Assembly: GCF_001676785.2 (NCBI RefSeq)
Contig: NZ_CP015910.2
Span: forward strand, 310,001 to 374,000
Direction of reading: 5' to 3'
Source: Brachyspira hyodysenteriae ATCC 27164
Lineage (GTDB): Bacteria; Spirochaetota; Brachyspiria; Brachyspirales; Brachyspiraceae
Length of the DNA: 64,000 bases
Position numbers and translations under genes: made by a program
Notes under the pieces: generated by a model
What the model was told of the DNA's origin: nothing
What the model saw: only the letters and a program-made list of their open reading frames with translations
Database searches by the model: none
Shown here: piece after piece, positions 1 through 7,839 of the stretch
How positions within the stretch are numbered: position 1 is the first letter of the stretch
How the letters are laid out: each line of letters begins with the position of its first letter

Positions 1-711
1 ATTATACGAAGTTTTTTCATCTCTCAAAGCGGCAAGCGTTATAGTTTCGGATATTTTATTTATTCCATATTTCTGTCTTAATTTTGACATGTTTTCTATA
101 TTTTCTGAATTGGAGATTATAAAGTTAATATTAAGTCCTGATAAAGAATGAGAATGTGCAATGGATCTTATTATAATTAAATTTTTATATTCATTGATTA
201 ATTTTATAGCACTTTCTCCTGCAAAGTTTATATATGATTCATCTATGACATATATTCCTTCATAATGTTTTAGAAACTCTTCTATTTCTTTTATATTGAT
301 GAACATTCCTGTTTCAGCATTAGGATTGCTTGCTATTATTATAGAATTTTTATTTTTTATATGTTTTTTTAGACAAATATTATAATCTTCTCCAGCTTCA
401 ATCACATCATAATGCATTTTATAATAGAGAAAAATTTTAGTATATAAATCTCTGTAAGGCTCTTGAATAAATATTTTGTATTTATCATAAGAGTTGATAA
501 TGCAAGCAAAAGCTTCATACATACCATTAACAGAAATTATATTATTATTTTCTACATTAAGATATTTAGACATTTCTTCATCTAATTGCTGAGGGCTATA
601 CTCAGGAAAGAATATTAGAGAATCAATATCAAATTTTTCAAGCTCTTTAATAATATTTTTGGACGGCTTGTATGGATTTTCATTTTTGTCTAAAAAAATT
701 TCTTTGTTCAT
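1..711 (-). CDS. HisC-like class I/II aminotransferase, partial, PLP lysine replaced by His
   Basis: The 3' part runs off the left edge; 237 codons from an ATG at 711 are visible. The fold signature is that of histidinol-phosphate aminotransferase and its relatives: NPNAETG (usual NPN-PTG loop), then VIDESYINFA (the DEAY motif), then RSIAHSHSLSGLN, which lines up without gaps with the family's RTxSKAxGLAGLR. In that alignment the Schiff-base lysine is His186 (bases 154-156) and the following Arg is Asn (130-132). The usual GSDE motif reads NGMYEAF. The enzyme is therefore either inactive as a transaminase or uses different chemistry. It could be a cobalamin-pathway or orphan relative. The family is clear; the function is not. 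Confidence 0.75.
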   Translation of the reverse strand, partial: MNKEIFLDKNENPYKPSKNIIKELEKFDIDSLIFFPEYSPQQLDEEMSKYLNVENNNIISVNGMYEAFACIINSYDKYKIFIQEPYRDLYTKIFLYYKMHYDVIEAGEDYNICLKKHIKNKNSIIIASNPNAETGMFINIKEIEEFLKHYEGIYVIDESYINFAGESAIKLINEYKNLIIIRSIAHSHSLSGLNINFIISNSENIENMSKLRQKYGINKISETITLAALRDEKTSYN

Positions 712-940
712 TATTGTTATGCTCGCCTACGCCTAAAGGCTTTACTTAATAAATTAAGTTACACGCCTGTGTACCTTCGGTAATGTCTTCGGCTCGCTTA
801 TTTATTGCTATGCTCGCCTACATCTAAAGAATTGATTTAATAAATTAAACCAATTTCTTCAGCTTGCTTTATTACTGCTATGCTCACATACGTATAATAA
901 ATTAATTCACATATCCGTGCATTTGTTTTATTATTGCTAA
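711..940. repeat. Degenerate tandem repeat, about 3.5 copies
   Basis: A core close to TTATTGCTATGCTCGCCTAC recurs at 711, 802 and 869, with a remnant (TTATTATTGCTA) at about 929. Each core is followed by a short stretch around TAATAAATTAA. The unit shortens from about 91 to 67 to 60 bases and decays left to right. The repeat is richer in GC than its surroundings and contains small dyads such as GCCTAAAGGC. The rest of the 492-base gap (941-1203) is AT-rich and holds only the Xer promoter region. Confidence 0.6.
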
Positions 941-1141
941 TAAAAATTGTGTTTATATAGTTAAACGTATTTTACAATTTTTATGTTTAGCATTCTAATA
1001 TAAAAAATTATCATTTATAATTATCTTATTATTTTTAAATTAGTTTACACTTTTAAATTTTATATTTAGTTAATGTAATATTTTTATTAAGTAATGTATT
1101 ATGTTTAAATAAATGGCAAATCTTGTCGATAATTATTTTAG

Positions 1142-1161
1142 GTTGATTATTCACAATCAAC
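1142..1161. promoter_or_regulatory. Inverted repeat upstream of the Xer recombinase gene
   Basis: GTTGATT and AATCAAC are perfect 7-bp arms around a 6-base spacer, 42 bases before the recombinase ATG and next to a TATATTATAT stretch that could hold the -10 element. It could be an operator or a leader hairpin. No regulator is identified. Confidence 0.35.
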
Positions 1162-1203
1162 TCAATTTTGTATATTATATCTTAAATTAAGAGGCAGATT
1201 TCA

Positions 1204-2136
1204 ATGTCAGTTAAACAGGTTTCCGATCAAGAAATATTATCAATGTATTTAAATTATGAAGCAGTAGAGAAGGGCTTATCTTCAAATACTTTAGAATCAT
1301 ATAAAAGAGATATTGTGATATATCTTGATTTTTTAAGCAGAAATAAAAAATCTATTTTAAAAGCTACAAGAAAAGATATTGAAAAATTTTTAAGCGAAAG
1401 AAAGGAGCAAGGTTCAAAATCAAGAACTGTGGCTAGAAACAAAGTAAGTATAGTTAATCTTTATAAGTTTTTAGTAATGGAGAATTATATTTCTAAAAAT
1501 CCTACAGATAATTTAGAAGTTATAAGATTAAAAAGAGTATTGCCTGAATCTCTTACAGATACAGAGGTAGATGATTTGCTTGCAGTTCATAATGAAAAAA
1601 CAGATAAGGGATTAAGAGATAAAGCTATATTTGAACTTATGTATTCTTCAGGACTTAGAGTTAGTGAAATTTGTTCTTTAAAAATTGATGATATATTTTT
1701 TGAAGGTAAGTATTTAAAGATATGCGGTAAGGGTAAGAGAGAGAGAATAGTACCTATAAATGACAGAGCTTTAGATATTCTGCAAAGATATATTCAGACA
1801 AGCAGAGTTATAATGGTGAAGGGTAAAAAGACTTCCGAATTATTTTTAAACTTCAGAGGCGATAAGATTTCAAGAGTAGGTATTTGGAAAATAGTTAAAG
1901 AAGCTATGAAGAAAAGTAAAATAGAAAAAAATATTTATCCTCATACTTTAAGGCATAGTTTTGCAACACATCTTATACAGCATGGTGCAGATTTAAGAGC
2001 AGTGCAAAGAATGCTCGGACATTCTGATATTACTACAACAGAGATTTATACTCATGTTGATTCTGCTCATCTTAAAAAACAAATAGCAAAACATCCTAAA
2101 CATTCTAAACATGCTAGACAAAATACTAATATATAA
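1204..2136 (+). CDS. Xer-type tyrosine site-specific recombinase
   Basis: The 310-residue protein is full length for the XerC/XerD family, which resolves chromosome dimers at dif during division. Residues about 10-100 form the SAM-like DNA-binding domain. The catalytic domain carries the complete set: Arg152 in SSGLRVSE, Lys176 in the GKGKRER hairpin, His247 and Arg250 in PHTLRHSFATH, His273 in LGH and the nucleophile Tyr282 in EIYTHV. GAGG lies about ten bases before the ATG. There is no integrase-type N-terminal extension and no attachment site or mobile cargo nearby, so a housekeeping role is favoured. XerC and XerD cannot be told apart by eye. The tail is His/Lys-rich. The next gene starts 25 bases downstream. 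Confidence 0.9.
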   Translation: MSVKQVSDQEILSMYLNYEAVEKGLSSNTLESYKRDIVIYLDFLSRNKKSILKATRKDIEKFLSERKEQGSKSRTVARNKVSIVNLYKFLVMENYISKNPTDNLEVIRLKRVLPESLTDTEVDDLLAVHNEKTDKGLRDKAIFELMYSSGLRVSEICSLKIDDIFFEGKYLKICGKGKRERIVPINDRALDILQRYIQTSRVIMVKGKKTSELFLNFRGDKISRVGIWKIVKEAMKKSKIEKNIYPHTLRHSFATHLIQHGADLRAVQRMLGHSDITTTEIYTHVDSAHLKKQIAKHPKHSKHARQNTNI

Positions 2137-2161
2137 TAAAATAAATGAATTGGAACAATAA

Positions 2162-4435
2162 ATGAAAAGAAGCATAATAGCAACAACAATATTATTACTT
2201 ATATCTATATCATTGGTAGCATTAACTTTCGGTATAGGTGAAAGAATGACAATAGTCAGTTATAATGACAATGATCCTAGTTATCTCTTTGATGAAACAG
2301 AAAAGAATCATAGAATAGATATGTATAATCCTGATTCTCTTTCACTTGTTACATCAAAGCCTATATATGATTATGATTTATCAGTAGACTTGGAAGATAT
2401 ATATACGGAAGAAGAAATTAGTGCGGATTCGGATATAGAATATTTGAATCAAAATATGCTTCTTAGCGATGAAGAAATGAGCAGTGAAATGCCTAATCCT
2501 AATATACTTCCTGCTATGGTATTCAATGCTAATACTACCGATAAAGCGGCAGATAAACTTAGCGAAGCAGTAGAATTAGCTATAAAAAATTCAAGAAACA
2601 GAGAAGCTCCTAGGGTAGCAATAGATTTATCAAAAATATCAGTATTCAGATATGAACCTGTAGTTATTAATGCTTCTGTATATACTGAAGATGTTGTAAA
2701 AAATATAAGTATATATGTAAGATCCAAAAGAGATAAAATTGTTAGAATCAATGGAGATGAAAGATATTCTATAAATGTATTCAAAGTTAAAAATGCTGAA
2801 TATAAAGGAACATATTTACATCCGTTTGGAGGAGATTTAGGAGAATATCAGGCAGTAGTTTTAGTTCAGACTAAAAGTGGTGTTTATGGCTATACTAAAG
2901 ATTTCACTGTTAAAGGAAGACAATCTCCTGCTGCTAAAGAAACTAAAAAAATAGCTACTTTAGAATATGCAATAGATTTAACAACTAAAAAGATTCCTAG
3001 TGTAGAAACAGGCGAACTTACTACTTATGATGCTATATACGACTGGATAAGATATATGAAATGCGATATGTTCTGGGCTATAGGAGGACAGACTACAGGT
3101 TGGACTGCAGGAATTACTCCTGAAGAGCCTTGGGCTAAAGCTATGATTAAAAATATAGAAAACCTTGCAGCAAGCAAAGCTAAAGGAAATGTTGAGCTTG
3201 GTGCTTATGTTATGAGTTATTTTGCAGCAGGCGGCGGTGCTAGAAAAGGCGGTTATGATGTTTCTATAGGATATAACTCTGCTACTCAAAGTCTTGTAGA
3301 AAGCAGACATATATCTTTAGATGATCCTAAAAGAGTTCAGGATATTATAGATATATTAAAAAGATATGATTCTAATCCTAATATATCATATTTAGGTCTT
3401 GACTTCATAAGAACAGGTGAAGTTGATGGATATGAGATGGTTGATGAAATGGTAGAACTTACCGGAATTTATGTGCCTGCAAATTGGTCTACTATGAGTA
3501 AAGCTGCACGTATGCGCTGGCTTGCTATCAATAGGGGAAGAAAAGAAGTTGGCATGAAATGGAGATGGTTCAGAGCTCATAAAGAAGCTTTAATAATAAA
3601 AGCTATAAAAGATTCTGGTATAAGAAAAAAATTATGGGCATTTACTTTGGGTTGGAATCATGGTCAGGAACATGGACAGGATCCTTATATGTTCTTTGAT
3701 GCTGGTATAGATTATGATGCAGTTATGATATATGAAGCTAGCCGTCCTCAGCATGTAAGTATGCTTGCAGCTTGGCCTCAGTATTTATCCGGCGAATATA
3801 ATGTATTAGTTGGTAATATGATAGATAATAGACTTCAGGACGGAAGTTTGAGACCGGAACTTGAATATATGAGAAGGGTATATGAATCTGAAGCTAAATT
3901 TAATAGAAGCAGCAGAATAAGAGGAATATTCTTCCATGATATATCAAGAATGTTATGGTCTAAATTTAGAGGATCAGGAAACAGTATAAGAGAATGGGCT
4001 AATATAAATGCTTCTATCGTTTCAAGAATAGAGGAAAAATATTCTGAAAATCCATTTAATGTTACAGTTAAATTGGATGAGAGAAACAGAACAGGAGTTC
4101 TTACTATAGTTAATAGAACTTCTAAAAATCAAAACAATGTAACTATTAAAACTGATTTAGCTCAGGCTTTATCTACTATAGTGCTTGATACTGAAACTGT
4201 TGATATAGGTCCTGGTGAAACTATTGAAGTAGGATTTAGATATGCTTATGGAAGAAGCAGATATTCTTCACTTATGTCATTTAGAGTAGCTTCTTCTTCA
4301 GGTGAGGAGAATGTTGCAGTTGCTTATACTTTACTTAATTCTCTAAGAGCTAGACCTAAACAGGAAGAAAGTGCTGCTTTAGCTAAAAGTACAGATGATA
4401 ATAAAAAAGAAGATGAAGAAGTAAAAGATAATTAA
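2162..4435 (+). CDS. Secreted or membrane-anchored glycoside-hydrolase-like protein
   Basis: The protein has 757 residues with an N-terminal hydrophobic segment (about 5-25) that can act as signal or anchor. An acidic low-complexity stretch follows to about residue 150, then a beta-rich Ig-like region (about 160-260). A large central region has the look of a TIM-barrel glycosidase: DWIRYMKCDMFWAIGG, YLGLDFIRTGEVDGYEMVDE, KLWAFTLGWNHGQEHGQDP, AVMIYEASRP. A beta-sandwich-like end and a charged Lys/Glu tail complete it. The acidic residues at the ends of predicted strands (Asp in GLDF, Glu in IYEAS) are plausible catalytic residues, but no known family could be named. It follows the Xer gene closely and is followed by a strong terminator. 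Confidence 0.5.
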   Translation: MKRSIIATTILLLISISLVALTFGIGERMTIVSYNDNDPSYLFDETEKNHRIDMYNPDSLSLVTSKPIYDYDLSVDLEDIYTEEEISADSDIEYLNQNMLLSDEEMSSEMPNPNILPAMVFNANTTDKAADKLSEAVELAIKNSRNREAPRVAIDLSKISVFRYEPVVINASVYTEDVVKNISIYVRSKRDKIVRINGDERYSINVFKVKNAEYKGTYLHPFGGDLGEYQAVVLVQTKSGVYGYTKDFTVKGRQSPAAKETKKIATLEYAIDLTTKKIPSVETGELTTYDAIYDWIRYMKCDMFWAIGGQTTGWTAGITPEEPWAKAMIKNIENLAASKAKGNVELGAYVMSYFAAGGGARKGGYDVSIGYNSATQSLVESRHISLDDPKRVQDIIDILKRYDSNPNISYLGLDFIRTGEVDGYEMVDEMVELTGIYVPANWSTMSKAARMRWLAINRGRKEVGMKWRWFRAHKEALIIKAIKDSGIRKKLWAFTLGWNHGQEHGQDPYMFFDAGIDYDAVMIYEASRPQHVSMLAAWPQYLSGEYNVLVGNMIDNRLQDGSLRPELEYMRRVYESEAKFNRSSRIRGIFFHDISRMLWSKFRGSGNSIREWANINASIVSRIEEKYSENPFNVTVKLDERNRTGVLTIVNRTSKNQNNVTIKTDLAQALSTIVLDTETVDIGPGETIEVGFRYAYGRSRYSSLMSFRVASSSGEENVAVAYTLLNSLRARPKQEESAALAKSTDDNKKEDEEVKDN

Positions 4436-4460
4436 TTGAAATATAATTATAGTACAATAA

Positions 4461-4494
4461 ATAGGAAGTAATTTTTTTACTTCCTATTTTTTTT
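4461..4494 (+). terminator. Intrinsic terminator of the glycosidase-like gene
   Basis: Perfect 11-bp stem, ATAGGAAGTAA (4461-4471) with TTACTTCCTAT (4477-4487), and an immediate run of T. It lies 26 bases after the stop codon at 4435. Confidence 0.85.
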
Positions 4495-4535
4495 ATAAAA
4501 AACATTATGATAGTTTCATACTAACCTAATAAAAA

Positions 4536-4640
4536 CTTGGGCGGGTATGCTTTTTCTTATTGCAGTAAAAAAATATATGAAGTTATAATACAAATAAAAA
4601 TAAAAAAACAAAAGGGCGGGGTATGTAAATAAAATTTTTA
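4536..4640 (+). repeat. Dispersed intergenic element with G-rich ends, copy 1
   Basis: It opens with CTTGGGCGGG (4536-4545) and closes with GGGCGGGGTATGTAAATAAA (from 4614), with about 70 AT-rich bases between. The same two end motifs in the same order and at similar spacing recur near 37.0, 47.4 and 48.8 kb, and inverted at 37.1 and 48.6 kb. The G runs stand out sharply from the background. It sits between the terminator of one gene and the 3' end of the convergent gene. Confidence 0.7.
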
Positions 4641-4681
4641 AATATAAATAATTTTTATTTGCTATTATATAAATTTCTTTT

Positions 4682-5050
4682 TTAATCTTTTATATAATAT
4701 CTATATCCTGATTCTTTTATAACATTTTCAAATATTTTATTATCCAGTTGCTTTTTAGATAATATTACAGCTTCCTCATTATCAAAGCTTACTTTTGTAT
4801 ATACATCTTCAATTTTATTAAAATTATTTTCTATTATTTTTGCACAATGTGTACAATTCATTCCTCCAATTTTTATTATTTGTTTATATGGATAATTATT
4901 TTTGTTTTTATCCTTTACTTTAACTTTTTCTATAATTTGTGATGATGTGCCTGATGAACAGCAGTTTCCTGATTTAATCTTTTTTATATAGTTTATTACA
5001 GTGATTATAGCTATTATAATTATAATTGATACTATTATTATGCTTTCCAT
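4682..5050 (-). CDS. Membrane-anchored heavy-metal-associated (HMA) domain protein
   Basis: The start is placed at the ATG at 5050, because GGAG lies six bases before it; the upstream TTG at 5062 sits on that site. The 122-residue product has one N-terminal membrane helix rich in Ile, then Lys-rich residues and CCSSG, and a C-terminal HMA fold with the metal-binding GMNCTHC loop and a KVSFDNEEAVI strand. HMA domains bind Cu(I) or similar soft metals. The N-terminal part (helix, basic turn, Cys-Gly-Ser cluster) resembles the small Cys-rich membrane proteins found with FeoB. It may pass metal to a transporter encoded elsewhere; none is adjacent. Confidence 0.75.
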   Translation of the reverse strand: MESIIIVSIIIIIAIITVINYIKKIKSGNCCSSGTSSQIIEKVKVKDKNKNNYPYKQIIKIGGMNCTHCAKIIENNFNKIEDVYTKVSFDNEEAVILSKKQLDNKIFENVIKESGYRYYIKD

Positions 5051-5212
5051 ACGTATCTCCAAAGTTTGGTAATCGTTATAAAATGTTATGTTATTCTAAC
5101 AAATATAATATACTTGTCAATAAAATTTTATAAAAAAATGATTCTTATATTTAATTTTAAGTTTTAAATTCCGTATTTATTAACAGTATATAATTTTTTT
5201 AAGGAAATTAAA

Positions 5213-5836
5213 ATGAATAGATATATATTATTAATTTCATTTTTCATATTATCATTGAGTTCTTCTTTTTTGTATTCTCAGGATAATACCAATGATAATC
5301 CAACTAACGCTTTAAAGAGCAGATTATTTTTTACGGAAAGAGATAAATTAACTTCTAAAATTAATATATACACTTCTTGGAAAGAAACATATAAATATTT
5401 AAGAGATAATAGATTTAGATTTTATAAAAGAGCAGGAAGAACTTTGACATTAGAATTTAGATATAAATATCCTAGTCAATTACATGTAAATAGCGGTACT
5501 CCTATTATATTTACATTTGATGACGGAAGTACAATACAGTTAACAAATATACAGAAAGTTATATATAACCCTTACTTGATGGGAGATATTAATTATTATG
5601 ATGTTGAAGTAAGATATAAATTCAATCAGGACAGTGAATTTGAAGGTTTTGCTAATAAGTCTATATCAAATATAAGATTCAATTTTATAAATCAATTTGG
5701 TGAAGAGGATTATGAAGATATAGGAATATCAATATTATCTACAAGTAATTGGCAGGAAATATTTAGTGCATTCAAAAATGGTATTGATGCTTTAGAAGAA
5801 TTACAGGGTACAAATAATAATAATACTAACTATTAA
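5213..5836 (+). CDS. Exported protein of unknown function
   Basis: The 207-residue protein starts with a clear signal peptide (hydrophobic core about 5-20, cleavage near YSQ). The mature part is rich in Tyr, Phe and charged residues with alternating patterns typical of beta structure, for example RTLTLEFRYKYP and YYDVEVRYKF, and ends in an Asn tract. A periplasmic or surface location is likely. AAGGAAA precedes the ATG. No family is recognised. It diverges from the HMA gene and converges on the HD-domain gene, so it appears to be monocistronic. Confidence 0.65.
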   Translation: MNRYILLISFFILSLSSSFLYSQDNTNDNPTNALKSRLFFTERDKLTSKINIYTSWKETYKYLRDNRFRFYKRAGRTLTLEFRYKYPSQLHVNSGTPIIFTFDDGSTIQLTNIQKVIYNPYLMGDINYYDVEVRYKFNQDSEFEGFANKSISNIRFNFINQFGEEDYEDIGISILSTSNWQEIFSAFKNGIDALEELQGTNNNNTNY

Positions 5837-5848
5837 TTATAAAATAAA

Positions 5849-5893
5849 AAGCCAATCATATCAGAATATTTATTATCTCTGAGTGATTGGCTT
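5849..5893. terminator. Shared terminator hairpin between convergent genes
   Basis: AAGCCAATCA (5849-5858) pairs perfectly with TGATTGGCTT (5884-5893) across a 25-base loop. Read on the minus strand the stem is followed by a T-rich run (TTTTATTTT), so it best serves the HD-domain gene ending at 5912. Confidence 0.65.
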
Positions 5894-5911
5894 ATTAATA
5901 TATAAAATTTC

Positions 5912-7363
5912 TTATATTAATTTGCATGACATTAAGTCTTGCTCTATAGAGTTGCTTAAGAATTCTACGAATACATCATATAATATAGGATCTAATTTTA
6001 CATGTTTTTCAATGAAATCTTCTCTCATAATATTAAGAGCTTCTTCAGGAGTGAAAGTCTTTCCGCCTCTATACTTTCTTGCTGGGTCTATTAAAGCATC
6101 ATATACATCTATAATTTCAAGCATTTTAGCAGGGAAATAAGCAAAAGCCTCGCATTCATCTATAGCTTTAGCATCATAAGTCATAATTCTTTGTATTTGG
6201 AAATTAGGATATTTTTTTAATTTTAAAGCATGTAAATGTTCATAAGGTCCGTATCCCAATCCGTAATATTCATGGTGTAAAGCCACTGTAAGTATAACTT
6301 CAAGCGGATATTCAGAAGTTTGACTTACTAAAGCATAGCTGTTAAATAAGTGTTTTTTTATTCTTTCATAATCTCTTCCGTTTGCTCCTTCAAAATAGTC
6401 CAAATCCTTAACTTTTCCTATATCATGAAGTAAAGCACCTACAGAATAAAGATTCATTTCTCTTTCTTCTATTATTTTAATACCTTTGTCAATACAATCT
6501 TCAACAGTTGCTAAATTTTTATGCACACCGTCTTTATTAAATATAGCTTCAACTTGTTCATAGAATTTTTTATATTTATTTGTATACGATGTTCTTATCT
6601 TATGTACTAAATGTCTTCTGTTTATTAAATTATTATAAAATACCATGAAATTCACATAAGATATAAATACTCTATTTGAATGCGACATTACACCGCCATC
6701 AGAATAATTTCTAAGTTCATCGAATACTTTTTGAGTTTCAGTATTTGAAGCGAGCATATCAACTATAGTAGTAACCAAATTAGTTGTAGTTTCTGTTATT
6801 TCCTGATTTTCTTCTTTAGCCTGTTCCTGAGTGATTTCTTCTCCTTTGATCTTTTGAATACTTTCAAACATAGTAACTTTAGCTATAAGTCCTACATCAT
6901 TTCCTACATTTACTATTTGCTGAGCTGTATTTTTATTGATTCCTGTTTCTTTATCTACAGTAATTTCTTTTAATTTTTCATCATAACTTTTTATTGTATT
7001 AACTTTTTCCTTATATGTCATTTTAGAGATTTCAGATATTCTTTTACCCATCTCTTTTTCTGACTCTTTAGGTGTTCTAAATACATAAGGAGTAGATTCT
7101 TCAGAAGTATTATCAGAATTATTTGTTTGAGTAATTGATCTAAATTCTTCTATAAACATAGAAAAGTTTTTAGGTATATATATTTTTAGGTTGCTATATT
7201 TTTCATTATCGATTATTAAACCTAATTGTTCAGTAGGAAATGCTATAAGTTTTTTTTCTTTATCCAGTCTAAACAATGGTATGTTATGAGCAACTAACTG
7301 ATCTTTTATTGATTTCAGTTCTTTTACAGTTAAAATTTCATATTTTTCTATTAAATCATTCAT
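5912..7363 (-). CDS. HD-domain phosphohydrolase (HD-GYP-like)
   Basis: The protein has 483 residues. The C-terminal half holds an HD metal-dependent phosphohydrolase core: LLHDIGK (His313-Asp314), a downstream HH in ALHHEYY, and a helix with DVYDALIDPARKYR, which resembles the DxxDAL segment of HD-GYP cyclic-di-GMP phosphodiesterases. The GYP triplet itself is not clear, so the substrate could be c-di-GMP or another nucleotide. The N-terminal 250 residues have a short PilZ-unlike beta region and long charged helices with no recognised domain. There is no signal peptide or membrane segment, so it is cytoplasmic. GAGG lies 12 bases before the ATG. Confidence 0.75.
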   Translation of the reverse strand: MNDLIEKYEILTVKELKSIKDQLVAHNIPLFRLDKEKKLIAFPTEQLGLIIDNEKYSNLKIYIPKNFSMFIEEFRSITQTNNSDNTSEESTPYVFRTPKESEKEMGKRISEISKMTYKEKVNTIKSYDEKLKEITVDKETGINKNTAQQIVNVGNDVGLIAKVTMFESIQKIKGEEITQEQAKEENQEITETTTNLVTTIVDMLASNTETQKVFDELRNYSDGGVMSHSNRVFISYVNFMVFYNNLINRRHLVHKIRTSYTNKYKKFYEQVEAIFNKDGVHKNLATVEDCIDKGIKIIEEREMNLYSVGALLHDIGKVKDLDYFEGANGRDYERIKKHLFNSYALVSQTSEYPLEVILTVALHHEYYGLGYGPYEHLHALKLKKYPNFQIQRIMTYDAKAIDECEAFAYFPAKMLEIIDVYDALIDPARKYRGGKTFTPEEALNIMREDFIEKHVKLDPILYDVFVEFLSNSIEQDLMSCKLI

Positions 7364-7449
7364 TATAAAAAATTACCTCAAACAAAAAATTACATAATAC
7401 CTTCGCGATATATTATATAATATTTTGAAAAAAAAAGAAATATAAAAAA

Positions 7450-7827
7450 TTATTTTTTTATTTTGACGCCTGGACAAGCTCTTTTAAATTTACCGGATAT
7501 TAAATTTCCATTTTTATCCATATATTCTTTCCAATAAGGGAAAGTAGAGCATTGATTAGGTTTTGAACTATTAATAGTGCATCTGTTATTTTCATCAAGA
7601 AATGTACAAGGCATATCATCTGTTACTTTTATATAATAACCATAACCTTCTTCATATTCTAAATATTTATTAATAAAAACTAGAGGAGATATTTCTAAGA
7701 ATTTAGAAGCTCTTTTTATATCATCATCATTAAAAAATACATATCCTTTTTCTTTGCAGCATATACCGCATCCGGTGCATGAAAATGTCAATATGGAATT
7801 TTTATTTGATTTATTAGGTTTTTTCAT
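7450..7827 (-). CDS. YkgJ-type cysteine-cluster protein
   Basis: The 125-residue protein has the CxxCxxCC signature (CTGCGICC near residue 18) with further cysteines in MPCTF, NRCTI, NQCSTFP and RACPG. This is the pattern of the YkgJ/PF03692 family, thought to hold a metal or Fe-S cluster; its biochemical role is unsettled. It is last of a three-gene minus-strand group, starting 12 bases after the stop of the repeat-rich membrane protein, so co-transcription is likely. Confidence 0.8.
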   Translation of the reverse strand: MKKPNKSNKNSILTFSCTGCGICCKEKGYVFFNDDDIKRASKFLEISPLVFINKYLEYEEGYGYYIKVTDDMPCTFLDENNRCTINSSKPNQCSTFPYWKEYMDKNGNLISGKFKRACPGVKIKK

Positions 7828-7839
7828 TTTAATTGGATT

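Noticed and set aside
1204-2136. Tyrosine recombinase as sign of a prophage or integron
   Set aside because: Length and motifs match housekeeping Xer proteins, and there are no phage genes, cassettes or attachment repeats around it.
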